Shown piece by piece: positions 55,730 through 64,000 of a stretch of 64,000 bases of DNA. The stretch lies in assembly GCF_043555885.1 (NCBI RefSeq), contig NZ_JBIGHX010000003.1:868001-932000 (forward strand), read 5' to 3'. Each line of letters starts with the position of its first letter. Position 1 is the first letter of the stretch. The stretch is from Pelomonas lactea. GTDB lineage: Bacteria > Pseudomonadota > Gammaproteobacteria > Burkholderiales > Burkholderiaceae_C. The notes beneath the pieces are model-generated. The model did no database searches. It was not told where the DNA came from and saw only the letters and a list, made by a program, of their open reading frames with translations. Made by a program: the position numbers and the translations under genes.

Positions 55730-55981
55730 TCACTTCTTGAGGTGAGCGAACTTGTTGCGGAACTTCTCGACGCGGCCGCCCAGGTTGTCCACGCTCTTCT
55801 GCGTGCCCGTGTAGAAGGGGTGCGATTCGCTGGTGGTTTCCAGCTTCACCAGCGGCAGGGTCTTGCCGTCGAGTTCGATGGTTTCCTTGGTCTGGACGGT
55901 CGAGCGCGTCACGAACTGGAAACCGTTGGACAGGTCGACGAAGACGACGTCGCGGTAGTTGGGGTGAATGCCTTCTTTCAT
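55730..55981 (-). CDS. rpmE2: 50S ribosomal protein L31 type B
   Basis: 83 residues from MKEGIHPNYRDVVFVDLSNG; a longer reading upstream lacks homology. The core segments TSESHPFYTGTQK and VEKFRNKFAHLKK define L31 type B. There is no cysteine at all, so it is the zinc-independent paralogue, often used under zinc limitation; in Burkholderiales it is frequently the only L31. It is 127 bases downstream of rho in the same direction and has its own terminator. Confidence 0.95.
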   Translation of the reverse strand: MKEGIHPNYRDVVFVDLSNGFQFVTRSTVQTKETIELDGKTLPLVKLETTSESHPFYTGTQKSVDNLGGRVEKFRNKFAHLKK

Positions 55982-56109
55982 GGGAACCTCTCGGCTTAGG
56001 TCGGGAGCCACATCAGCACAGCGCTGTTGCACTTTCCGGGGTGTTGGGGCGGAAAACCCGCGATTGTAGCGGGCTTCCCTGCGGTCTGGCTAGTTTCGGG
56101 GGGAAAGGA

Positions 56110-57375
<1,266 letters not shown>

Positions 57376-57616
57376 GGGTGGATACCCGTCAGGGGCCGCA
57401 GCGCCAGCCCAGGCGCAACGGCGATTCCACGGCTGCCCCAGGAAAGGACCGGAAGGGCCAACGCTCAAACTGCGAGCGAAGCGGATTCAGGAAGTGGGGG
57501 AGGGGGAGCCGAGGCCACGCTGGCTGGACTCCTTCGTGGAGCCCGGGGCGTGTTGGCTTTGGCTGCTGCAGCGAGGCGCCGGGAGGCGCCGGCATCGCTG
57601 CAGCAGTTGGGCGCGA

Positions 57617-57946
57617 TTATAGGTTCGCGTCGAGGAAGGCGGTCAACTGGGCCTTGGACAGGGCGCCGACCTTGGTGGCAGCCAGCTGGCCGTCCTTGAA
57701 CAGCATCAGCGTCGGGATGCCGCGGATGCCGAACTTGGCCGGCACTTCGCGGTTCTCGTCCACGTTCATCTTGGCGACCTGCAGCTTCTCGCCGTAGCCG
57801 CTGGCGACCTCGTCCAGGATGGGCGCGATCATCTTGCAGGGGCCGCACCATTCGGCCCAGTAGTCCACCAGCACCGGCTTGCCGGACTGGATGACGTCGG
57901 CGTCGAACGACGCGTCGGAAACATGCTTGATCAATTCGCTGCTCAT
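57617..57946 (-). CDS. trxA: Thioredoxin
   Basis: 109 residues. The redox motif is WAEWCGPCKMIAP (C34 and C37), the cis-proline loop GIRGIPTLMLFKDG and the buried aspartate in VLVDYW. It reduces cytoplasmic disulfides. GGAACCCTCCC precedes the ATG. It is upstream of rho, as in E. coli and most proteobacteria, and divergent from the AddB-like gene. Confidence 0.98.
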   Translation of the reverse strand: MSSELIKHVSDASFDADVIQSGKPVLVDYWAEWCGPCKMIAPILDEVASGYGEKLQVAKMNVDENREVPAKFGIRGIPTLMLFKDGQLAATKVGALSKAQLTAFLDANL

Positions 57947-58090
57947 GGGAGGGTTCCTTGGCCTCTAGGTGTTGACGGTCGCCGCGTTGCGCCGTCCGAA
58001 TAGGCAAAAATGATTATGACATCGCCACTTTTGCCCAGACGGTCAGCGGGGTGACCGCATCAGTGGCGGACTTGAGGGCGGGAGGGCTCA

Positions 58091-60622
58091 TTGCAAGCCG
58101 TGAATCTGGGCCTGGCGCCCGGGGAAGACATTGCCGGTTTCTGGCGCCGGGTCGCATCGACCTGTACGGACTGGCTGGGCGCGCAGCGTGTGCCGCTGCG
58201 CGACGCCGTGCTGCTGCTGCCGTTCGCGCAGCAGATCGCGCCCGCGCGGCGTGCGTTCGCGGTGCGCGGCGGCTGGACGCCGCTGATCACGACCACCAAC
58301 AGCCTGGCCTCGTCGCTGGGCCCCAGTCGGCTGGCCGCGCCGGGGCAGATCAGCCAGGACGCAGCCATCGACGCCTTCACCGCCGAGGGCCTGCTGGCCG
58401 GGCAGAGCTGGGCGCAGGCGCTGCGCGCGCGCGACGAGAAGGCCTACGTGGCGGCCCGCGCGCGGCTGGTCGAGACGGCCCATGCGCTCGCCCGGGGCGC
58501 GGCGCAGCGGCCGCCGGAGGCGCGCACGGGCTTTTTCGACACCGCGCGTGAGCGGCTGCAGCTGCAGGCCGGCGGCCCGGGCGACCTGGAGCGGGCGCTG
58601 GGCCTGGTGGCCGTGGCGTGGGTGGAGGCCGACGACCGCCGGCCCGCCACCGATGCGCTGTTCACCCAGCGCCCCGGCGCCTGGCTGGTGCTGCAGGTCG
58701 GCGGCCCGGATCCGCTCGCCCAGGCACTGATGGGCCAGGGCGTGCCCGCGCTGTGCCTGCAGGCCGACGTGGACCTCGACACCGCCACGGTCACCGGCGT
58801 GGACCTGCGCCTGGCCGCCAGTGCCGACTTCGAATCGCTGGCCGAACAGGCCGCCACCGCCGTGCTGCAGCACCTCAACGCCGGCCGCGCGCCGGTGGCG
58901 CTGCTGGCGCAGGACCGTGTCGTCGTGCGCCGCGTGCGCACGCTGCTGATGCGCCAGCGCGTGCCGGTACAGGACGAGACCGGCTGGACGCTGGCGACCA
59001 CGCCCGCCGCCGCGGCGCTGATGGCGCTGCTGCGCGCGATGCTGGCCCAGCCCACGCTGGATGAATGGCTGGCCTGGCTGAAGTCGCCGCTGGGCGCCGT
59101 CTGGGACGCCGCCGCGCTGCGCGAGCTGGAGGCGCTGTGCCGCCGCAAGGGCTGGCGCTCCACCGGCCCGCTGGACGCGCTGGGCCTGCCGCTGTGGCGT
59201 GAAGCCCGCGAGGCCGCGGCGCCGCTGGCCGGCGGCGCGCGCAAGCTGGGCGGCTGGCTGGCCGACCTGGGCCGCGTGCTGCGCCGTCTGGGGCCTCTGA
59301 CGGGCGTGGAGGGCGGGGAGGAGTTGCTGAACGCGCTGTGGATCAGCCGCAACCCCTGGGAGGGCAGCGCGCACGAGCAGGTCATCGGCGCGACCAAGCT
59401 GCGCCCGGACGAATTCCTCGCCTGGGTGGACGCGACGCTGGAGGGCGCGCAGTTCAGCCCGCAGGAGGACGCGCAGGCGGCCGTTGTCATCACGCCGATG
59501 GCGCGCGCGCTGCTGCGGCCCTTCGGCGCCGCCGTGCTGCCCGGCGTGGACGCGGCGACGCTGGCCGCCTCGCCGCCGCGCAACGGCGTGCTGTCGGACG
59601 CCGACGCGCAGGCGCTGGGCCTGCCGCACCTGGCCGCGCAGCGCGAGGCGCAGGCCTGGGCGTTCGCGCAGCTGCTGCGGCTGCCGGCCGTCACGCTGCT
59701 GCGCTGCAGCCATGCCGGCGCCGAGCCGCTGCCGCCCAGCCCGCTGCTGGAGCGCCTGGAGGCTGCCTGGGGCCACGCGCTGCCGGCCTGGCAGGACGAG
59801 CGCACGGCGGCCGCGCTGGCCCGCCAGCCTGCGAAGCGGCGCCAGGCCGTCCCGGCCTGCCTGCCGGGCGCGTTGAGCGCCAGCAGCATCGAGGCGCTGC
59901 GCAACTGCCCCTACCAGTTCTTCAGCCGCAGCCTGCTGGGCCTGCGCGAGCCGGACGAACTGGAGGTGGAACTGGACAAGCGCGACTACGGCACCTGGCT
60001 GCACGACGTGCTGAAGCGCTTCCACGACCACCGCAGCGGCGACGACCTGGCCGATTTGCGCGCCGCGGCCGACATCGAGGGCGAGCGCCTGGACGCGGCC
60101 GACTTCCTGCCCTACCGCGCCGCCTTCGAGCGTGTGCTGCCGCGCTACGTCAGCTGGCTGGCCGAGACCGAGGCTCAGGGCCAGCACTTCGAGGCCGGCG
60201 AGGTCGACAAGCGCTGCCAGCCCTTCGACGGCGCGATGGCCGGGCTGGCGCTGCAGGGGCGCCTGGACCGCATCGACACGACGCCCCAGGGCCCGCTGCT
60301 GCTGGACTACAAGACCGGCAAGGCCGCCGAGCTGCGGGACAAGCTGAAGGCGCCGCTGGAGGACACGCAGCTGGCCGTCTACGCGCTGCTGATGGGCGCC
60401 GACCCGGCGCTACAGGCCGCCTACCTGGCGCTGGACGAGCCCGACGCGCTGAAGCTGGTGCCGCACGAGGCCGTCAGCGACACGGCGCTGGTGCTGCGCG
60501 ACGGCCTGCAGGCCGACCTGTCCGCCGTGCTGGGCGGCGCCGCGCTGCCGGCCCTCGGCGAAGGCCGCGTCTGCGACTACTGCGAAGCCCGCGGCCTGTG
60601 CCGCAAGGATGACTGGGCATGA
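58091..60622 (+). CDS. AddB-like PD-(D/E)XK nuclease
   Basis: 843 residues from TTG 58091, which has GGAGGG five bases upstream. The N-terminal two-thirds is a degenerate helicase-like domain; the C-terminal third is a RecB-type nuclease with SASSIEALRNCPYQFFSR, the catalytic GRLDRID and LLLDYKTGKA, and late cysteines (VCDYCEARGLCRKD). The four cysteines (one in RNCPYQ, three in the tail) are placed like the iron-sulfur cluster of AddB. It should form a complex with the AddA-like product of the next gene in double-strand-break repair, in place of RecBCD. Confidence 0.88.
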   Translation: MQAVNLGLAPGEDIAGFWRRVASTCTDWLGAQRVPLRDAVLLLPFAQQIAPARRAFAVRGGWTPLITTTNSLASSLGPSRLAAPGQISQDAAIDAFTAEGLLAGQSWAQALRARDEKAYVAARARLVETAHALARGAAQRPPEARTGFFDTARERLQLQAGGPGDLERALGLVAVAWVEADDRRPATDALFTQRPGAWLVLQVGGPDPLAQALMGQGVPALCLQADVDLDTATVTGVDLRLAASADFESLAEQAATAVLQHLNAGRAPVALLAQDRVVVRRVRTLLMRQRVPVQDETGWTLATTPAAAALMALLRAMLAQPTLDEWLAWLKSPLGAVWDAAALRELEALCRRKGWRSTGPLDALGLPLWREAREAAAPLAGGARKLGGWLADLGRVLRRLGPLTGVEGGEELLNALWISRNPWEGSAHEQVIGATKLRPDEFLAWVDATLEGAQFSPQEDAQAAVVITPMARALLRPFGAAVLPGVDAATLAASPPRNGVLSDADAQALGLPHLAAQREAQAWAFAQLLRLPAVTLLRCSHAGAEPLPPSPLLERLEAAWGHALPAWQDERTAAALARQPAKRRQAVPACLPGALSASSIEALRNCPYQFFSRSLLGLREPDELEVELDKRDYGTWLHDVLKRFHDHRSGDDLADLRAAADIEGERLDAADFLPYRAAFERVLPRYVSWLAETEAQGQHFEAGEVDKRCQPFDGAMAGLALQGRLDRIDTTPQGPLLLDYKTGKAAELRDKLKAPLEDTQLAVYALLMGADPALQAAYLALDEPDALKLVPHEAVSDTALVLRDGLQADLSAVLGGAALPALGEGRVCDYCEARGLCRKDDWA

Positions 60623-60640
60623 CAGTGCCCCTCGCCCATC

Positions 60641-60738
60641 CTCGCGTCGCTGAACGCGAGCGAGTCTGGTCTGGGACCGCGTTGCGGCTTGCGCCGCAAC
60701 GCTTCGGCAGGCACAAGGCGTCCACCGGACGCCTTGTG
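60641..60738 (+). repeat. Three tandem hairpins preceding repeat copy 3
   Basis: Three separate perfect inverted repeats occur in a row: CTCGCGT/ACGCGAG (60641-60660), GCGTTGCGGC/GCCGCAACGC (60679-60702) and CACAAGGCGTCC/GGACGCCTTGTG (60712-60738). Stems are 7, 10 and 12 bp. None is followed by a T run, so they are not standard terminators. They lie between the AddB-like stop and copy 3. Confidence 0.8.
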
Positions 60739-60762
60739 TCCGGCCTCAGCCCCCGCGGGGAC

Positions 60763-60838
60763 GGCGATGCTTGCGGCATTGAGCCGCAAGCACATCGCCA
60801 GGACGGGCCGGCTTGGGAGCGGCCCGGCGCTCGGCCCG
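60763..60838 (+). repeat. Structured intergenic repeat, copy 3 (AddB-like/AddA-like)
   Basis: A 76-base copy: GGCGATG, CTTGCGGC, loop ATTGA, GCCGCAAG, CA bulge, CATCGCC, then CGGGCCGG, CTTGGGAG, CGGCCCGG, and CGCTCGGCCCG. The main hairpin is fully paired (15 bp with the bulge). A CCCCGCGGGG palindrome precedes it. It ends 28 bases before the next ATG. It shares orientation and position type with copies 1 and 2. Confidence 0.9.
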
Positions 60839-60866
60839 TGAATGCGAAGCCGGATGAACAACTGAT

Positions 60867-63800
60867 ATGAGCACCTTCGCCTACTACGCCGACGGCCGGC
60901 TGATCCCCCGCGAGCGTTTCTACGCCATCGCCTGCGACCCGGCGCGCAGCAGCATCGTCGAGGCCTGCGCCGGTGCCGGCAAGACGTGGATGCTCGTCTC
61001 GCGCATCCTGCGGGCGCTGCTGGCCGGCGCCGAGCCGCAGCAGATCGTCGCCATCACGTTCACGCGCAAGGCCGCGGGCGAGATGCGCGAGCGGCTGTCC
61101 GAATGGCTGGCCGGCTTTGCGGCCGCCGACGAGGCCGTGCAGCGCCAGGCGCTGATCGACCGCGGCCTGGACGCCGCCGAGGCCGAGCGCCTGCGCCCGC
61201 GGCTGGCCACGCTGCACGGCGAGCTGCTGCGCGGCGGGCGTGGCGTGGAGGTGCGCACCTTCCACGGCTGGTTCTCGCAGCTGCTGCGCGCGGCGCCGAT
61301 GAGCCTGCTGGCCGAGCTGGGCATCTCGCCGGAACTGCAGCTCATCGAGGACGAGGCCGAGCTGATGCCGCCGCTGTGGCGGCGCTTCCACGGCCTCGTG
61401 CTCGCCGAGTCTGAGTTGCTGGCGGACTTCCAGGCCCTGACGCTGGCACGCGGCCGGCACAACCTGCGCGAATGGTTGCTGGCCGCTTTTTCCAAGCGTG
61501 TGGAACTGGGCCTGGCCGATGCGACCGGCGTGCTGGACGCCAGCCTGCTGCCGCCCCGGCAAGACCCGGCCGAGCGCTTCGAGCTGCTGGCGCCGTCGCT
61601 GGTGACCGTGGCCCGCGAGCTGGGGCAGGGCGGCGCCAAGGCGCAGACGGCCGCGGCGGCACTGGTGGACGCGGGCAGCTTCGACGAGGTCTGGGCCGCG
61701 CTGTTCACCGCGGCCGGCACGCCGCGCAAGCTGGACAAGGCCAGCGATGCGCTGCCGTCGCTGCGCGCCGCGCTCGTCGAGCTCGAGAGCCTGCGTGCCG
61801 ACTTCGATCAGCTGGCCGCCGCCGAGCAGCATGCCCGCATGTGCCGGCTGGCCCGTGTGCTGGTGGCGGAGTTCGACGCGCTCAAGCGCGGCCGCGGCCT
61901 CGTCGACATGAACGACCTGGAGCGCGGCGCGCTGGCGCTGCTGGCCCGGCCTGAGCTGGCCGGGTGGGTGCAGCAGCGGCTGGATGCGCAGGTGCGCCAC
62001 CTGCTCATCGACGAATTCCAGGACACCAGCCCGCTGCAGTGGCAGGCGTTGCACGGCTGGCTGCAGGCCTATGCCGGCGCGGGCGGCGGTGCGCAGATCA
62101 GCGTCTTCATCGTCGGCGACCCCAAGCAGAGCATCTACCGCTTCCGCCGCGCCGAGCCGCGCGTGTTCATCGCCGCACGCGAGTTCGTGCTGGGCGGCCT
62201 GGGCGGCGTCAGCCTGGCCTGCGACCACACGCGGCGCAACGCACCCGAGGTGCTGGCCGCGGTGAATGGCGCGCTGGACGGCGTGCTGGACGGCTTTCGC
62301 CCGCACACCACCGAGGGCACGCCGGGCACGGATGCGCTGGCCGGCCTGTGGCTGCTGGACGGCCCGCCCGGCGAGAAGGCCGAGCGCGAGACCAACGCGC
62401 TGGCCTGGCGCCCCAGCCTGACCGAGCCGCGCCACGAGCCCGAGTTCGAACGCCGTGCCGCCGAGGCGCAGCGCGTGGCCACTTGCATCGCCGGCCTGCT
62501 GGCGGCGCGGCCCGACCTGGGGCCGGAGGACATCTTCGTGCTGGCGCGCAAGCGCGAGCCGCTGCGCCAGCTCAGCGTCGCGCTGACGACGGCCGGCATC
62601 CCGCATGCCGCGCCGGAGGAAACGCCGCTGGCCGACGCGCCGGCCGTGCGCGACCTGCTGGCGCTGCTGGACGTGCTGGCGTCGCCCGGCCACGACCATT
62701 CGCTGGCCCAGGCGCTGGCCAGCCCGCTCTTCGGCATCGGCGACGACGAGCTGCTGCGCATCGCCCGCGCGGCGGGCCGCGTCGCCTATCTGGACGCGCC
62801 GGCGGCGGAGCAGCCGCAGCCCTGGTGGGCGACCGTGCAGACGCTGGCCGACCCCAGCCCGGCGCTGGCCCGCGCGCGCGGCCTGCTGGCCGGCTGGCGC
62901 GAGGCCGCCGCGCTCAGCACGCCGCACGAGCTGCTGGACCGCATCGTCCATGAGGGCGAGCTGCTGCCGCGCGTGCTGGCCGCCAGCCCGCCCACCGAGG
63001 CGGCCGCCCGCGTGCAGAGCGTGCAGGCGCTGCTGCGCGCCGCGCTGGACCTGGACGGCGGCCGCTACGCGCAGCTCTACGGCTTCGTGCGTGCGCTGCG
63101 CAGCCGGCCGCTGACTTGGGGGCAGACGGCGGGCGGGCCCGGCGTGCAGTTGCTGACCATCCACGGCGCCAAAGGGTTGGAGGCCGAGGTCGTCATCCTG
63201 CTGGACACCGAGGCCGCGCCGCCGAAGGCCGAGACCTACGGCCTGTTGCTGGACTGGCCGGTGGATCAGCCGGCGCCGCGGCAGGCGGCCTTTTTCGGCT
63301 CCGAGGCCAAGCCGCCGCCGTCGCTGGCCGGGCTGGTGGCCCAGGAGCAGGCCGCCCGCGAACGTGAGGAGTTCAACGCGCTGTACGTGGCGCTGACTCG
63401 CGCGCGGCGCACGCTGATCGTTAGCCGCACGCCGGCCAAGCGGCCGCAGGCGAGCTGGTGGGCGCGCCTGGCGCCGCTGGGCCAGCCCTGGCCGCTGCCG
63501 CTGCAGGACGGCGCCGCGGGCGAGGCGCCGGCGCCGCGTTGGTGGCCGCTGCCGGCCTGGCAGGGCCAGCGCGTGCCGCTGCAGGAACGTGCGGCCGACA
63601 ACGCCCGCGCGGCGCAGGTGGGCGAGGCGCTGCACCGCGCGCTGGAGTGGGTCAGCCAGCCGGGGCAGATGCAGCCGCTGGCCGTGCTGCTGGCCGGCAG
63701 CAGCCAGGCCTTCGGGCTGGACGCGGCCGGGCGCAAGCAGCTGGAGGCCGCGGTGCGCGCCATCCTGGCCAGCGCCGAGGCCGGGCCGTTCTTCGACCCG

Positions 63801-64000
63801 GCCGAGCTGCTGTGGGCGGGCAACGAGGTGGCCGTGACGCTGCCGAGCGGGGAAGGGCGCATCGACCGCCTCGTGCAACGCCGCGACGGCTGCTGGTGGG
63901 TGCTGGACTACAAGCTTGGCCTGACGCCCGAGGCCCAGCAGGCCTACCACGAGCAGCTGCGCGGCTACGTGGCGGCGGTGCAGGCGCTGCAGCCGGGCGA
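60867..64000 (+). CDS. AddA-like UvrD-family helicase-nuclease (3' end outside window)
   Basis: The first 1044 codons are open to the window end. From MSTFAYYADGRLIPRERF, the helicase motifs appear in order: Walker A EACAGAGKTWMLVSR (about residues 32-46), motif Ia AITFTRKAAGEMRERL, motif II LLIDEFQDTSPLQW, motif III GDPKQSIYRFRRAEP, motif V LLTIHGAKGLEAEVV and motif VI LYVALTRARRTLI. Near the edge a RecB-type nuclease motif starts (GRIDRLV, VLDYKLG). This fits AddA, the 3'-5' helicase and nuclease partner of AddB. The ATG lies 28 bases after repeat copy 3. Confidence 0.92.
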   Translation, partial: MSTFAYYADGRLIPRERFYAIACDPARSSIVEACAGAGKTWMLVSRILRALLAGAEPQQIVAITFTRKAAGEMRERLSEWLAGFAAADEAVQRQALIDRGLDAAEAERLRPRLATLHGELLRGGRGVEVRTFHGWFSQLLRAAPMSLLAELGISPELQLIEDEAELMPPLWRRFHGLVLAESELLADFQALTLARGRHNLREWLLAAFSKRVELGLADATGVLDASLLPPRQDPAERFELLAPSLVTVARELGQGGAKAQTAAAALVDAGSFDEVWAALFTAAGTPRKLDKASDALPSLRAALVELESLRADFDQLAAAEQHARMCRLARVLVAEFDALKRGRGLVDMNDLERGALALLARPELAGWVQQRLDAQVRHLLIDEFQDTSPLQWQALHGWLQAYAGAGGGAQISVFIVGDPKQSIYRFRRAEPRVFIAAREFVLGGLGGVSLACDHTRRNAPEVLAAVNGALDGVLDGFRPHTTEGTPGTDALAGLWLLDGPPGEKAERETNALAWRPSLTEPRHEPEFERRAAEAQRVATCIAGLLAARPDLGPEDIFVLARKREPLRQLSVALTTAGIPHAAPEETPLADAPAVRDLLALLDVLASPGHDHSLAQALASPLFGIGDDELLRIARAAGRVAYLDAPAAEQPQPWWATVQTLADPSPALARARGLLAGWREAAALSTPHELLDRIVHEGELLPRVLAASPPTEAAARVQSVQALLRAALDLDGGRYAQLYGFVRALRSRPLTWGQTAGGPGVQLLTIHGAKGLEAEVVILLDTEAAPPKAETYGLLLDWPVDQPAPRQAAFFGSEAKPPPSLAGLVAQEQAAREREEFNALYVALTRARRTLIVSRTPAKRPQASWWARLAPLGQPWPLPLQDGAAGEAPAPRWWPLPAWQGQRVPLQERAADNARAAQVGEALHRALEWVSQPGQMQPLAVLLAGSSQAFGLDAAGRKQLEAAVRAILASAEAGPFFDPAELLWAGNEVAVTLPSGEGRIDRLVQRRDGCWWVLDYKLGLTPEAQQAYHEQLRGYVAAVQALQPG

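Noticed and set aside
60641..60738. CRISPR-like array in the gap with several palindromes
   Set aside because: The hairpins differ from each other in sequence and spacing, with no direct repeats and no spacers.
60474..63950. A 1158-codon open frame on the minus strand opposite the AddA-like gene
   Set aside because: It is a shadow of the helicase gene: composition is dominated by R, A, G and Q, no domain is visible, and it reads through the structured repeat copy 3.

Overview
The window is a high-GC bacterial chromosome segment that looks like a member of the Burkholderiales, close to the Rubrivivax/Leptothrix/Roseateles group. This is inferred from gene order (yicC-kinase-phosphatase-rph-rdgB-hemW, surE-pcm-nlpD-rpoS, carA-lysE-carB-greA, ftsH-folP-glmM-pstSCAB-phoU-phoB-phoR), from a PEP-CTERM protein and from codon use. 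It is core chromosome: I see no phage, insertion sequence, CRISPR array or rRNA. The only tRNA is tRNA-Ser(CGA). No stretch longer than about 300 bases lacks a gene.

Layout. 1-7 kb: end of a TonB-dependent receptor, yicC, a Ser/Thr kinase/PP2C phosphatase pair, rph, rdgB, hemW and a LysR regulator. 7-8 kb: two small secreted proteins, one of them PEP-CTERM. 8-13.4 kb: a cheR-cheD-cheB operon on the minus strand, then a plus-strand chain of GGDEF cyclase, MinD/FlhG-like ATPase and truncated globin with overlapping ends, then a lone receiver protein. 13.4-18.5 kb: TonB-like protein, Smr protein, radC, FKBP isomerase, ispH, serS, tRNA-Ser. 18.5-23.2 kb: a seven-gene minus-strand copper-handling cluster. 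23-26.6 kb: AraC regulator divergent from an AhpD-like protein, an orphan LuxR-type response regulator, and a quinone oxidoreductase. 26.6-31.8 kb: surE-pcm-nlpD-rpoS, then rlmD. 31.9-34.7 kb: secreted GH5 glycosidase, Bax inhibitor-1 protein, GlcG-like protein. 34.9-42.2 kb: carA-lysE-carB, greA, a DUF4149 membrane protein, yhbY, rlmE. 42.2-46.4 kb: ftsH, folP, glmM. 46.4-53.9 kb: a fasciclin lipoprotein, then the phosphate regulon pstSCAB-phoU-phoB-phoR behind a Pho box with a correctly spaced -10. 53.9-58 kb: a GT-C type membrane protein, L31 type B, rho, trxA. 58-64 kb: an AddB-like nuclease and an AddA-like helicase-nuclease cut by the window edge.

The most striking unexplained signal is a roughly 76-base structured repeat present three times on the plus strand: between rpoS and rlmD, between phoB and phoR, and between the AddB-like and AddA-like genes. 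Each copy lies 26-39 bases before the downstream start codon. Its main hairpin shows compensatory base-pair changes between copies while the surrounding sequence is nearly constant, so selection appears to act on a folded RNA or DNA structure. A second candidate is the overlapping GGDEF / MinD-like ATPase / heme globin trio, which looks like a gas-responsive c-di-GMP or polarity module.
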